A DNA stretch of 64,000 nt from Anaerolineales bacterium HSG25 (lineage in GTDB: Bacteria > Chloroflexota > Anaerolineae > 4572-78 > J111), in the NCBI GenBank assembly GCA_030377865.1, contig JAUCGA010000003.1:57627-121626 (forward strand). Direction: 5' to 3'. Below the pieces are notes generated by a model that did not search any database, was not told the origin of the DNA, and saw only the letters and a program-made list of their open reading frames with translations. Below are positions 44,662-52,538 of this stretch, piece after piece (within the stretch, counting starts at the first letter, position 1; each line of letters starts with the position of its first letter). The position numbers were made by a program, and so were the translations under genes.

Positions 44662-45282
44662 ATGGAAATAGTATGTCTTGACTTAGAAGGGGTTTTATTC
44701 CCCGAAATTTGGATTAATGTCGCAGAACGAACAGGTATTGAAAAACTAAAAATGACCACGCGGGACATTTCCGATTATAATGTGTTGATGCAACAACGGT
44801 TGGCGCTTCTGACTGAACATAACCTTGGTTTGTCTGATATTCAAGCAGTTATCGACACTTTAGAGCCAATGGAAGGAGCCGAGGCGTTTGTCAACTGGTT
44901 ACGAGAACGGTATCAGTTAGCAATTCTATCCGACACTTTTTATGAATTTGCCGCGCCACTCATGCGAAAACTAAGCTACCCGATGATCCTATGTCATCAT
45001 CTGGAGGTGGACAGCCAAGGCAAAGTGACTGGGTATCAGCTACGACAAGAGAAATCTAAACGGCAATCGGTACGAGCCTTTAAGCTACTCAACTATAAGG
45101 TCATCGCCGCCGGTGACTCGTACAACGACATCAACATGTTGCATGAAGCTGATGCGGGAATCCTGTTTAGTCCGCCCGATAATGTCGTGGCTGAGTTCCC
45201 TCAATTCCCTGTCACCCGGACTTATGAAGCCTTACAAGACGAGTTTACTGCCGCTACCGAGCGAATTAGAAATGAGCATTAG
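44662..45282 (+). CDS. thrH: ThrH-type phosphoserine phosphatase/homoserine phosphotransferase
   Basis: 206 residues, HAD fold. Motif I is DLEG (D7, E9) as in ThrH rather than DxDG; 'ILSDTFYEFAAPLM' is motif II and GDSYNDINML motif IV. ThrH dephosphorylates phosphoserine and can transfer the phosphate to homoserine, replacing ThrB. With thrC and asd upstream and no hom or thrB here, it may provide the O-phosphohomoserine used by ThrC. A family-B element separates it from asd. Confidence 0.88.
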   Translation: MEIVCLDLEGVLFPEIWINVAERTGIEKLKMTTRDISDYNVLMQQRLALLTEHNLGLSDIQAVIDTLEPMEGAEAFVNWLRERYQLAILSDTFYEFAAPLMRKLSYPMILCHHLEVDSQGKVTGYQLRQEKSKRQSVRAFKLLNYKVIAAGDSYNDINMLHEADAGILFSPPDNVVAEFPQFPVTRTYEALQDEFTAATERIRNEH

Positions 45283-45354
45283 AATTGTTGCAAAATAAAA
45301 TTAGGACACAGATGAACACGGATTAAAAGAAAGCAGTGTCTATTTGTGAAAATC

Positions 45355-45532
45355 TGTGGTGGTCAGCTTGATGTTGAAAAAATTGAGCGTTGGTCAAAAA
45401 ACAGGATTGGTGGAACGACACTGATTTGGGGTGCGTTTATCGTAAAAGTTCAGTAAAACCGCCCTAGAAACCCGATTTCTTAAAGAAATCGGGTTTCTGA
45501 CGCTCCTTCTGGCAAGTTCACTGAATATTTAC
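45355..45532. mobile_element. Half family-I, half family-L and a complete family-C element
   Basis: 45355-45380 TGTGGTGGTCAGCTTGATGT (family-I left end only). 45400-45430 ACAGGATTGGTGGAACGACA (family-L left half). 45442-45532 is a full family-C element, but flanks CGTTTATC and ATGGCATG do not match. The gap appears to be a junction of deletions. Confidence 0.75.
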
Positions 45533-45717
45533 ATGGCATGCGGGTGTGGGGTAATCAGACCAATGTTTGCCAATGGCAAGCCGTACAAATTCCGCTCGAC
45601 CTATCCGCTGGCGATGTGTCTCGCATTGAGTTTGCCACCGAATCATTGGGCGACCATCAGTGGACTTGGGCGGTGTGGGGTCAACCGGAGTTGGTCGGAC
45701 AGATGAACAACTTATGA
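45533..45717 (+). pseudogene. C-terminal remnant of a gene cut by a family-C element
   Basis: Frame GMRVWGNQTNVCQWQAVQIP, LDLSAGDVSRIEFATESLG, 'DHQWTWAVWGQPELV' ends TGA 45715-45717, overlapping the ATG of the VOC gene (ATGA). The sequence resembles a C-terminal beta-sandwich ('WAxWGxPxL') of exported or membrane sugar-related proteins. No upstream part remains. Confidence 0.6.
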
Positions 45718-46121
45718 AACAATCAATTGTGCATATCGCACTGGTGGTACGTGATTACGATGAAGCGATTGAATTTTATACCAAAAAACTTCATTTTATC
45801 TTGGTAGAAGATAGTTATCAACCGGCTCAAGACAAACGATGGGTGGTAGTTGCTCCGCCGGGGTCAACCGGTACAAATTTACTATTAGCCAGAGCCACCA
45901 CTCCCGAACAGATAGCGACGATTGGCAACCAGACAGGTGGTCGAGTTTTTCTGTTTCTCAATAGCGATGATTTTTGGCGAGATTATAACGACATGGTCGC
46001 CCAAGGAATAACATTTGTACGCCAGCCAAAGGTCGAACCGTACGGCACCGTGGCAGTTTTTAAGGATTTATATGGGAACTTGTGGGATTTATTGGAGTTA
46101 AAACCACATCATAATTCGTAA
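45714..46121 (+). CDS. VOC-family (glyoxalase/bleomycin-resistance-like) protein
   Basis: Start placed at MKQSIVHIALVVRDYDEAIE (135 aa), overlapping the stop of the broken upstream gene by four bases; no ribosome site, so expression may have relied on coupling. Two beta-alpha-beta-beta-beta units; metal-site candidates H7 and E in FKDLYGNLWDLLEL. VOC proteins include lyases, dioxygenases and drug-binding proteins; the substrate is unknown. Confidence 0.85.
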   Translation: MKQSIVHIALVVRDYDEAIEFYTKKLHFILVEDSYQPAQDKRWVVVAPPGSTGTNLLLARATTPEQIATIGNQTGGRVFLFLNSDDFWRDYNDMVAQGITFVRQPKVEPYGTVAVFKDLYGNLWDLLELKPHHNS

Positions 46122-46244
46122 TTCGTAATTCGTAATTCATAAACCATGCCAACTTCCCTTGCCGTCTGACATTCATCATGCTATAATTGACATAATATAT
46201 CAATTGACATAATGTAATGATGATTACCAGCAAGCAGGTTAGGT

Positions 46245-47738
46245 ATGCCGCCACGAAACAAGCCAACGCCAACTAAAAAGTCAGCCAAAAAGTCAGCCAA
46301 AAAGTCAGCCAATTGGTTGATTATGTATATCGCGAGTTCGAGTATTCTCTTACTTGTTTTGTTAGGCTCTCTACTTGTAGAGCCTACCCCTGAGTCGATT
46401 ATCTACCCTAAATTTTCCCATCCTGAATATACAACCCAAGTAGAACCTCTTATCGCCGAGCGACAGTTTCAAGCGGCGATTGACGAGCTAGAGCGCATGG
46501 CCGCGACCTACTCTGTTTCATCGCAACCGCTCGTTTATATCGGCCAAATCTACCTCATGCAACATCGTTGGTTGATGGCCGAAGATGCCTTTAATCGAGC
46601 CTTAGCTCGTGATGCTGATCATACTTGGGCTATGGCCGGTTTGGCCGAGACCTTGTTACAACAAGGGCGGCTTACATCCGCATTAGTGGTTTGGCAGAAC
46701 CTAGCTAATATAAACCCAAGCATACCCGGATTAGCCAGTGGTTTAGGACGTACCTATCTACTTCAGGGAGATTTTGCCTCTGCCGAAGCGACCTTCCGGC
46801 AACAGTCCGACACGGAGAGTCATTGGTATTTGGCCGCTTTAACTGCCCCGCGTGACCTTGTTACCGCCCGTAATTATCTGTACGCCATGTCGCCCAGCCG
46901 AAACAGTTATTGGCAAAATCAGCGTGACAATTTACTCGAACTACTGGCTCAGTTTGATACCGATACGCCGCAAGTGGAGATTGCTCAGACGATGGGTATC
47001 GCCTTAAGCCAAATGGGTGAATGGAACCTCGCCAGCCATGCTTTACGTCAAGCTCTCAACTTACAGGGCGATACGCCCCATGGGGAGACGGTTGCCTTTT
47101 TAGCCAAGGCTCAAGCCCAACTTGGTCGCCCGGCCTTTGAGCTATTTGAGGAAGCCCGCCGCATCGACCCAGAATCGACAATGGTGCTGTATATGCAGGG
47201 TCGATATTTACGAGAACAGGGCGCGCTACAGTCAGCCCGACGCACCTTCGCCGAGGCGGTAATTCTTGACCCACACAACGCGGCCGCATACATCGAAATG
47301 GGCATCACCCGTGCCGAGCAAGGGAATCTGACAATGGCCGAGGCTTGGTATTTAGAGGCTTTACAAGTGGCCGAGGATAAAGCAACATTTGAACTGTTAC
47401 TGGCTCGTTTTTACGTGGAGCATAACTACCAACTAACCGAAACTGGCCTACCATATATGGAAGCCTTCGTCAAAAGCAACCCCACCCATGCCGAAGGGTA
47501 CGAGATGTTAGGCTGGATGCAGTTTGTTACCGGCGACGCAAACGAGGCCGAGAAGACGCTCAAGCAGGCGGTCAAACTGAACCCTCATGCGCTTAGTGCC
47601 CGCTACTATCTGGCTCGGAGTTTGGTCGGCAACGGCAAACCAGTAGAGGCAAAGGACGAGTATCAGCGAATTATCGACTGGGATACCTCAACTGGCTTAC
47701 GTGAACTGGCTTTGCGAGACCTAAAACAGTTGGGGTAG
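46245..47738 (+). CDS. Membrane-anchored TPR-repeat protein
   Basis: 497 residues. Cytoplasmic basic tail with three tandem KKSA units (15-base DNA repeat), one membrane helix (IMYIASSSILLLVLLGSLLV), then about ten tetratricopeptide repeats on the outer side (for example QPLVYIGQIYLMQHRWLMAE, and the C-terminal AEKTLKQAVKLNPHALSARY). TPRs mediate protein-protein contacts. No pathway can be assigned. A strong terminator follows. Confidence 0.88.
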   Translation: MPPRNKPTPTKKSAKKSAKKSANWLIMYIASSSILLLVLLGSLLVEPTPESIIYPKFSHPEYTTQVEPLIAERQFQAAIDELERMAATYSVSSQPLVYIGQIYLMQHRWLMAEDAFNRALARDADHTWAMAGLAETLLQQGRLTSALVVWQNLANINPSIPGLASGLGRTYLLQGDFASAEATFRQQSDTESHWYLAALTAPRDLVTARNYLYAMSPSRNSYWQNQRDNLLELLAQFDTDTPQVEIAQTMGIALSQMGEWNLASHALRQALNLQGDTPHGETVAFLAKAQAQLGRPAFELFEEARRIDPESTMVLYMQGRYLREQGALQSARRTFAEAVILDPHNAAAYIEMGITRAEQGNLTMAEAWYLEALQVAEDKATFELLLARFYVEHNYQLTETGLPYMEAFVKSNPTHAEGYEMLGWMQFVTGDANEAEKTLKQAVKLNPHALSARYYLARSLVGNGKPVEAKDEYQRIIDWDTSTGLRELALRDLKQLG

Positions 47739-47772
47739 TTGAATTGAAGCGGTCATAAAATTAAAGATAAAC

Positions 47773-47801
47773 AAAAAGCGAACCTTTGAGTTCGCTTTTT
47801 T
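47773..47801 (+). terminator. Intrinsic terminator of the TPR gene
   Basis: AAAAAGCGAAC CTTTGA GTTCGCTTTTTT, 35 bases past the stop. Confidence 0.88.
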
Positions 47802-47817
47802 GACTCATAAACCACCC

Positions 47818-47977
47818 AAAAGTTTGTCGATTCATTCATGACCTGACATGCTGACAAAATCAAAAGCATTTTTTGATAGGATTAACAAAATTAACAGGAT
47901 TACAAGTGAAAAAATCCTGTTAATCTTGTTAATCCTGTCAGATATTGTTTTAATCATGTTGAAATGATAAACTTCTG
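47818..47977. mobile_element. Family-A' MITE-like element
   Basis: Ends AAAAGTTTGTCGATTCATTC and GATAAACTTCTG with GGATTAACA-type 9-mers in both arms. No clear duplication. Confidence 0.7.
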
Positions 47978-48010
47978 ACTTGGCTATTTTGTTATGTTTC
48001 AGTTAAATAA

Positions 48011-49012
48011 TCACCCCAGCACCACCGGATTCGACAGCAGTGCCAGCAGTAGTTGCACTGTCTGTTGCACATCTTGATAGTTGACCATCTCAGACGGGGT
48101 GTGCAGGTGACGGCAAGGGATGGAGATACCACCGGCCATGCTCCCTGCTCCGGCAACTTGCATGGCTCTGGCATCGGTTGAGCCTAAGCGCAAAATCTCA
48201 AGTTGATAGGGGATGTCGTTGGCGATGGCGGTCTCAACCATCCATTCTCGTAAATTGGGATGAGCCAGCATGCCAATATCCATAACCTTGATAGCTGGCC
48301 CTTGTCCCATTTTGACCTCAAAATGTTGCTTATGTTCCGGCACGTCGCCGCTGTCCGTTACATCAATAGCAATGGCGACATCGGGTTGTACCTTATAAGC
48401 TGATGTGATCGCGCCGCGGGTGCCAACCTCTTCTTGTACGGTAAAGACAAAATATATCTCATGCGGAGTGGTTTTTAACTGTTTAAGGGTTTCTATCATC
48501 ACCGCACAACCAATCCGGTCATCAAGGCTTTTTGCCAGCAGAGTTTCGCCTAAATCAACAAATGGTCGCTGAAAGGCGGCTACATCGCCCACGTGTACCG
48601 GCACATCTTCTTTGCGTAACACCCCAAAATCAAGATAAAGGTTGCGAAAGGAGTGGTCAATACGTTCTGGGAAAGGCCATTTTTCGGCATTAATGACTGC
48701 GACCGTACCGTCGGTAAATATAGCTCGATTACCGACCAAACTTTGCGGAAATAACGTTCCAAGACCAGTTAAACGGCCAAACCCATGCTTGTCAATAAAT
48801 GAGACCATTAACCCGATTTCATCCATGTGAGCCGCGATCATTATCTTTAAGCCGTCACCCGTTCCCTTTTTGAGAACATGCAGATTACCAAGCGGGTCAA
48901 CCTCCACCGTATCGGCATAAGATTCAACCTGATTTTTTATAATCTCTCGAACGGTTTGTTCGTAACCGGATGGGCCGTAGGCTTCCGTTAATAACTTAAT
49001 GGTCTCTTTCAC
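48011..49012 (-). CDS. M42-family aminopeptidase (FrvX/tetrahedral aminopeptidase type), copy 1
   Basis: 333 residues, GTG start with GGAGAA eight bases upstream. Di-metal site: H62 in MIAAHMDEIG, the KSLDDRIGCAV aspartate, VQEEVGTRGA glutamates, the AIDVTDSGD aspartate and a C-terminal H in CRHLHTPSE. Members form dodecameric tetrahedral peptidases that trim oligopeptides. Downstream of a paralogue (49207) in one operon. Complete. Confidence 0.93.
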   Translation of the reverse strand: MKETIKLLTEAYGPSGYEQTVREIIKNQVESYADTVEVDPLGNLHVLKKGTGDGLKIMIAAHMDEIGLMVSFIDKHGFGRLTGLGTLFPQSLVGNRAIFTDGTVAVINAEKWPFPERIDHSFRNLYLDFGVLRKEDVPVHVGDVAAFQRPFVDLGETLLAKSLDDRIGCAVMIETLKQLKTTPHEIYFVFTVQEEVGTRGAITSAYKVQPDVAIAIDVTDSGDVPEHKQHFEVKMGQGPAIKVMDIGMLAHPNLREWMVETAIANDIPYQLEILRLGSTDARAMQVAGAGSMAGGISIPCRHLHTPSEMVNYQDVQQTVQLLLALLSNPVVLG

Positions 49013-49038
49013 AGTAGTTCTCCATGTAGCGTATACTT

Positions 49039-49182
49039 TTTACTACCCGATAGAAAATTTAGCTTGGCCTAATTACAGAAAAATATCTAACAGGATTAAC
49101 AAGATTAAAAGCAAAAAATCCTGTCAATCCTGTTAATCCTGTCGAAAAATTCTTTTCTTTAATCAAGATGTCGGGTACCAAA
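49039..49182. mobile_element. Family-A MITE-like element inside the M42 operon
   Basis: 144 bp, ends TTTACTACCCGATAG and GATGTCGGGTACCAAA, exact 10-bp duplication GCGTATACTT (49029-49038, 49183-49192). It sits between the two M42 genes. Confidence 0.92.
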
Positions 49183-49206
49183 GCGTATACTTAGGCTGTG
49201 CTACAA

Positions 49207-50271
49207 TTATATTTCAATCGGTAAGTGTTCTAGGGTGGCTTGTACGAGTTCTACGGCATGCCAAAAATCGGCTAAATCGAGGACAGCCGCGGGGGCATGG
49301 ATATAACGAGCCGGAACGCTGACCACGGCACTGGGTACACCACTCCGAGCTATATGGATCTCTTTCGCGTCGGTACCACCGATGCCGGGGCGCTTAAACT
49401 GGTAGGGAATACCTTCATTGATCGCCGTTTCGGTCAAGAGGTCTACTAGGCTTCGGTTGGCGATAAAGGTGCGATCCATGATGGTAATGGCGGGGCCGTC
49501 ACCAAGACGTGGGATGCCGACCTCATCCTCCTCATTGGGTCGAGGCAGGTCATCGGCGGCAGTACATTCTAAAATAATGGCGAGGTCTGGATTGGCTCGA
49601 TATGCGGCCACTTTTGCGCCTCGTATCCCAATCTCTTCTTGTACCGTAAACACGGCAATCAAGTCAAAATCATACTCATCCTTAAGCAGTTCTAACAAAA
49701 TAGCACATCCAACACGGTCATCAAACGCTTTTCCCTTAACCCGACCTTGTTTGGGTGGTGGAGAGTCGGCCTCGACAGGGGTACCACCCAAATAGCCAAA
49801 TTGAGTGGAAAATGTCGCAGAATCACCAATGTTGACTTTGGTTCCGCCTTTACTATTAGCGCCCACATCAATATACATCGACTTAATGGAGGGGACGCTC
49901 TGTCGCTCCGTGTGGTCTAACAGATGTATCGGTTTTAGGCCGATGACACCGGGGATACGGTTTTTACCGATAACAAGAGATTTGCCGAGGAGAACTCGTT
50001 TGTCGAAGCCACCGATTGTCTCAAATTTAAGCAGACCATCGTTATTGATTTTCGAGATGAGAAAACCAACCTCGTCCATGTGAGCCGTCACCATTACCCG
50101 TTGGGCGGGTGTTTTGGAACCTCGTCGAGCCTGACGGGTGATGAATAGGTTCCCCATCGTGTCAACCTGCCATTCGTCGGCATAAGGTTTGGCAATTTCA
50201 ACAATCATGTCTCGGACATTTTCTTCGGAGCCGGAAACACCAAAAGCGTTTGATAGTTTCTCTAAATACAT
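49207..50271 (-). CDS. M42-family aminopeptidase, copy 2
   Basis: 354 residues. The same metal ligands as copy 1: VTAHMDEVGFL, KAFDDRVGCAI, VQEEIGIRGA, LECTAADDLP and PARYIHAPA. It carries a longer middle insert (about 130-160, GTPVEADSPPPKQGRVKG). Starts two bases after the FHA gene stop. The pair may form mixed complexes or have different specificities. Confidence 0.93.
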   Translation of the reverse strand: MYLEKLSNAFGVSGSEENVRDMIVEIAKPYADEWQVDTMGNLFITRQARRGSKTPAQRVMVTAHMDEVGFLISKINNDGLLKFETIGGFDKRVLLGKSLVIGKNRIPGVIGLKPIHLLDHTERQSVPSIKSMYIDVGANSKGGTKVNIGDSATFSTQFGYLGGTPVEADSPPPKQGRVKGKAFDDRVGCAILLELLKDEYDFDLIAVFTVQEEIGIRGAKVAAYRANPDLAIILECTAADDLPRPNEEDEVGIPRLGDGPAITIMDRTFIANRSLVDLLTETAINEGIPYQFKRPGIGGTDAKEIHIARSGVPSAVVSVPARYIHAPAAVLDLADFWHAVELVQATLEHLPIEI

Positions 50272-50273
50272 AG

Positions 50274-50705
50274 TTACGTCAGTTCAAATCTAAATTGATA
50301 CGCGCCAAAAGCGATAACGGTTTGGTTCTTTAAGCGAATCGGGGTCACAATTGGGGTGTCATCAACCAAGATTTCAGCTTCTGCGAGTGGTTCTATCCAC
50401 CACGTATTGTTTTCTTTCAATAAACGAAGGTGACGAGGCAAAGCATCATCCAAAACAATACGGTTATCGGGCATACTTCCTAAAACTGTAACCGTCTCGA
50501 GAGCAATCATGTCTCCAACGACTAGATTTTGGCTATTTGGAGTACGAAGAACTCGTAATTGCGGCGAGGTTTGGCTGTCAAAAATTGTTTGCTTGGCCGT
50601 CTGTTGAAGGGCATACCAGATAGTGTATAAGGCAACACCTAAAAAACTGTACAAAACGACAGTTCCTAATATCCGTAGACCCAATATCATCCAATCAAAA
50701 CTCAT
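50274..50705 (-). CDS. Membrane-anchored FHA-like domain protein
   Basis: 143 residues. One N-terminal membrane helix (ILGTVVLYSFLGVALYTIWY), then an FHA-type beta-sandwich: VLGSMPDNRIVLDDALPRHL ... RLLKENNTWWIEPLAEAE ... VIAFGAYQFRFEL. The usual GR-S-H-N phosphothreonine set is only partly present (G, R, H), so phosphopeptide binding is uncertain. First gene of an FHA-M42-M42 operon. Confidence 0.82.
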   Translation of the reverse strand: MSFDWMILGLRILGTVVLYSFLGVALYTIWYALQQTAKQTIFDSQTSPQLRVLRTPNSQNLVVGDMIALETVTVLGSMPDNRIVLDDALPRHLRLLKENNTWWIEPLAEAEILVDDTPIVTPIRLKNQTVIAFGAYQFRFELT

Positions 50706-51012
50706 AGGTAATAGCCCATTATTGACGAATTATTAACAATTGTCAACTGCTCACATTTTTCTGATGAGGTGTTTAGGAGAGGTTCAATTTTCATGACGCT
50801 AACGGAATCTTTGGGTGAGCAAGACTACAACAGATTTGGGGATTTAACGGATAAAAACCTCCCCGATAACGGATTGATTACATTCAAATTCGGTTAATTC
50901 GTGTCATCGAGAACCAATCCGTTTCTTCCAATTATCCGTTGTAGTCCTGTTTTCAACTGAACCAAAGAAAAAGTTTAATAAACCTTCTGATATTAGCACA
51001 CGCTGACAAGTT
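50706..51012. repeat. Gap with a GACTACAAC-ended palindrome
   Basis: GACTACAAC (50823-50831) and GTTGTAGTC (50938-50946) are perfect inverted ends of a 124-bp segment with GATAACGGATTGATTAC and AACCAATCCGTTTC inside. Nothing else recognised. Confidence 0.55.
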
Positions 51013-51020
51013 GGTCAAAC

Positions 51021-51096
51021 GGCTATAAACATAAGGCGAAACAGATAACGTGGGGATTTATTCCGATGTGTTTTGTCGCACCCTAAATTGGTAGCC
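51021..51096. mobile_element. Family-F MITE-like element (76 bp)
   Basis: Ends GGCTATAAACATAAGGCG and GCACCCTAAATTGGTAGCC, exact 8-bp duplication GGTCAAAC (51013-51020, 51097-51104). Shorter than the copy at 33586, which carries extra inner hairpins. Confidence 0.92.
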
Positions 51097-51159
51097 GGTC
51101 AAACCATACGAACAGAGCAATTACGCGGGATTGATATAATTGTGGTATAATTGAACCCT

Positions 51160-52134
51160 ATGGATATACGAAAATTACCCTTAGAAAAATCAATTGGTCA
51201 CATTTTAATACACAACCTTGTTGGCAAAACAGGTCGCCGACTATTGAGCAAAGGCCACCTTTTAAAATCGGTCGATTTACCGACTCTACAAGCCTCTGGT
51301 CAAGACACCGTCTATGTAGCGGTGCTGGCAAATGATGATATTGGCGAAAATGAAGCGGCTCGGCAATTAGGAAGCATCGTTTGTGCAGAATCAATACGAG
51401 TGACCAAAGCCACCACCGGACGGGTGAGCCTCATCGCCAAAAAAGCGGGTGTATTTAAGGTAAATATAGCAGGGTTATTGACTCTAAATGAAATTTCGGG
51501 CATAACTCTAGCTACCTTGAGTAACAATACCACCGTGTCTGTTAAAAAAATTCTTGCCACACTCAAAATTATCCCCTACGCGATACCACAAAAAACGCTC
51601 CGACAAGCTCACGACATGCTTGCTTACCATAAACCACTCATCACGATAAATCCGTTTGTCCTCCAACAAGCCATATTGATTACTATCGGACGAGAAATAG
51701 TACGAGAGAAAGTTGTTGGTAGTTTTACACCGCCTATACGCGAACGATTGACAGGTTATGGCACCTCGTTAATTTCAGGCCCCTATGTTTCAAAATCAGT
51801 CACAGATATTAGTAAGGCAATTAAGACAGCCTTGTCAGATGGCATGGATTTAATTATACTCGCGGGTGAGACTTCGACGATGGATGAAGACGACATCATT
51901 CCACGAGCAATTAAACAGGTAGGCGGTCAAATTATTCAGCATGGTGTGCCGGTTGAACCCGGTAACTTGTTGATGTTAGGCTATTATCAGGATATTCCCA
52001 TTGTGGGTGCCCCCGGTTGTGCGCGCAGTTTGAAGCACAACGTCATCGACATGGTTTTGCCTCGTCTAGTAAGCGGGGAGCGGCTCACTCGACAAGATTT
52101 GGTGGCCTTGGGACATGGTGGATACTTAAAGTGA
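51160..52134 (+). CDS. Molybdopterin-binding-domain protein (MoaB/CinA-like fold)
   Basis: Start placed at MDIRKLPLEK (324 aa). TATAAT at 51146-51151 lies eight bases before the ATG, so the message may be leaderless. The C-terminal half has the MPT-binding fold (IILAGETSTMDEDDIIPRAI, then GVPVEPGNLLMLGYYQDIPI and VGAPGCARSLKHN). The N-terminal half resembles the region before this domain in MoeA/MobA-fusion-type proteins. Likely acts in molybdenum cofactor handling; no other mo genes are adjacent. Confidence 0.8.
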   Translation: MDIRKLPLEKSIGHILIHNLVGKTGRRLLSKGHLLKSVDLPTLQASGQDTVYVAVLANDDIGENEAARQLGSIVCAESIRVTKATTGRVSLIAKKAGVFKVNIAGLLTLNEISGITLATLSNNTTVSVKKILATLKIIPYAIPQKTLRQAHDMLAYHKPLITINPFVLQQAILITIGREIVREKVVGSFTPPIRERLTGYGTSLISGPYVSKSVTDISKAIKTALSDGMDLIILAGETSTMDEDDIIPRAIKQVGGQIIQHGVPVEPGNLLMLGYYQDIPIVGAPGCARSLKHNVIDMVLPRLVSGERLTRQDLVALGHGGYLK

Positions 52135-52225
52135 TTTGTCGAGAAGAAATACAGACACGTCAAAAGAATCTATCTTTACCCCTGTTACTCAGTGTCCAGA
52201 AGTTCGTATTATTAAACAATGCATT

Positions 52226-52521
52226 AGAGTTGTTCGGGAATAAAGGAGTGCAAAAGCTGATTGCTTTTGCCAGAGGTAAACATGCAAAAGAAGTTCCAGA
52301 ATTTAAAACCTCCCAAAACCATTGTGACACTCTACCCCCCTCAGTCCCCCCTGCTAGGGGGGAAGCGGCTCCTCCCCCTAGCAGGGGGAGGCTGGGAGGG
52401 GGTAGAGACTCTGCTCGATTTGGGAGATCTATTTTCTTGGAATTGCCAAAAGCAATCAGCTTTTGCACTCCGTATGCCTCGATTTTGAATTTTTATGAGA
52501 CGATTAGTTATTCCCGAACAA
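52226..52521. mobile_element. Family-H element with a nested family-J element
   Basis: Family-H ends TTGTTCGGGAATAAAGG and TTATTCCCGAACAA. Family J (GAAGTTCCAGAATTT ... TTCTTGGAATTGC) occupies about 52290-52446, splitting the hairpin GCAAAAGCTGATTGC... into two parts, with CAAAA on both sides. The H right end lies just before the lipoprotein start. Confidence 0.8.
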
Positions 52522-52538
52522 GTGTATTATTTCCTCTC

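Noticed and set aside
52017..52538. N-terminal 174-codon extension of the TolB/G5 lipoprotein
   Set aside because: It overlaps the molybdopterin-domain gene and translates family-H and family-J elements (proline/glycine-rich junk).
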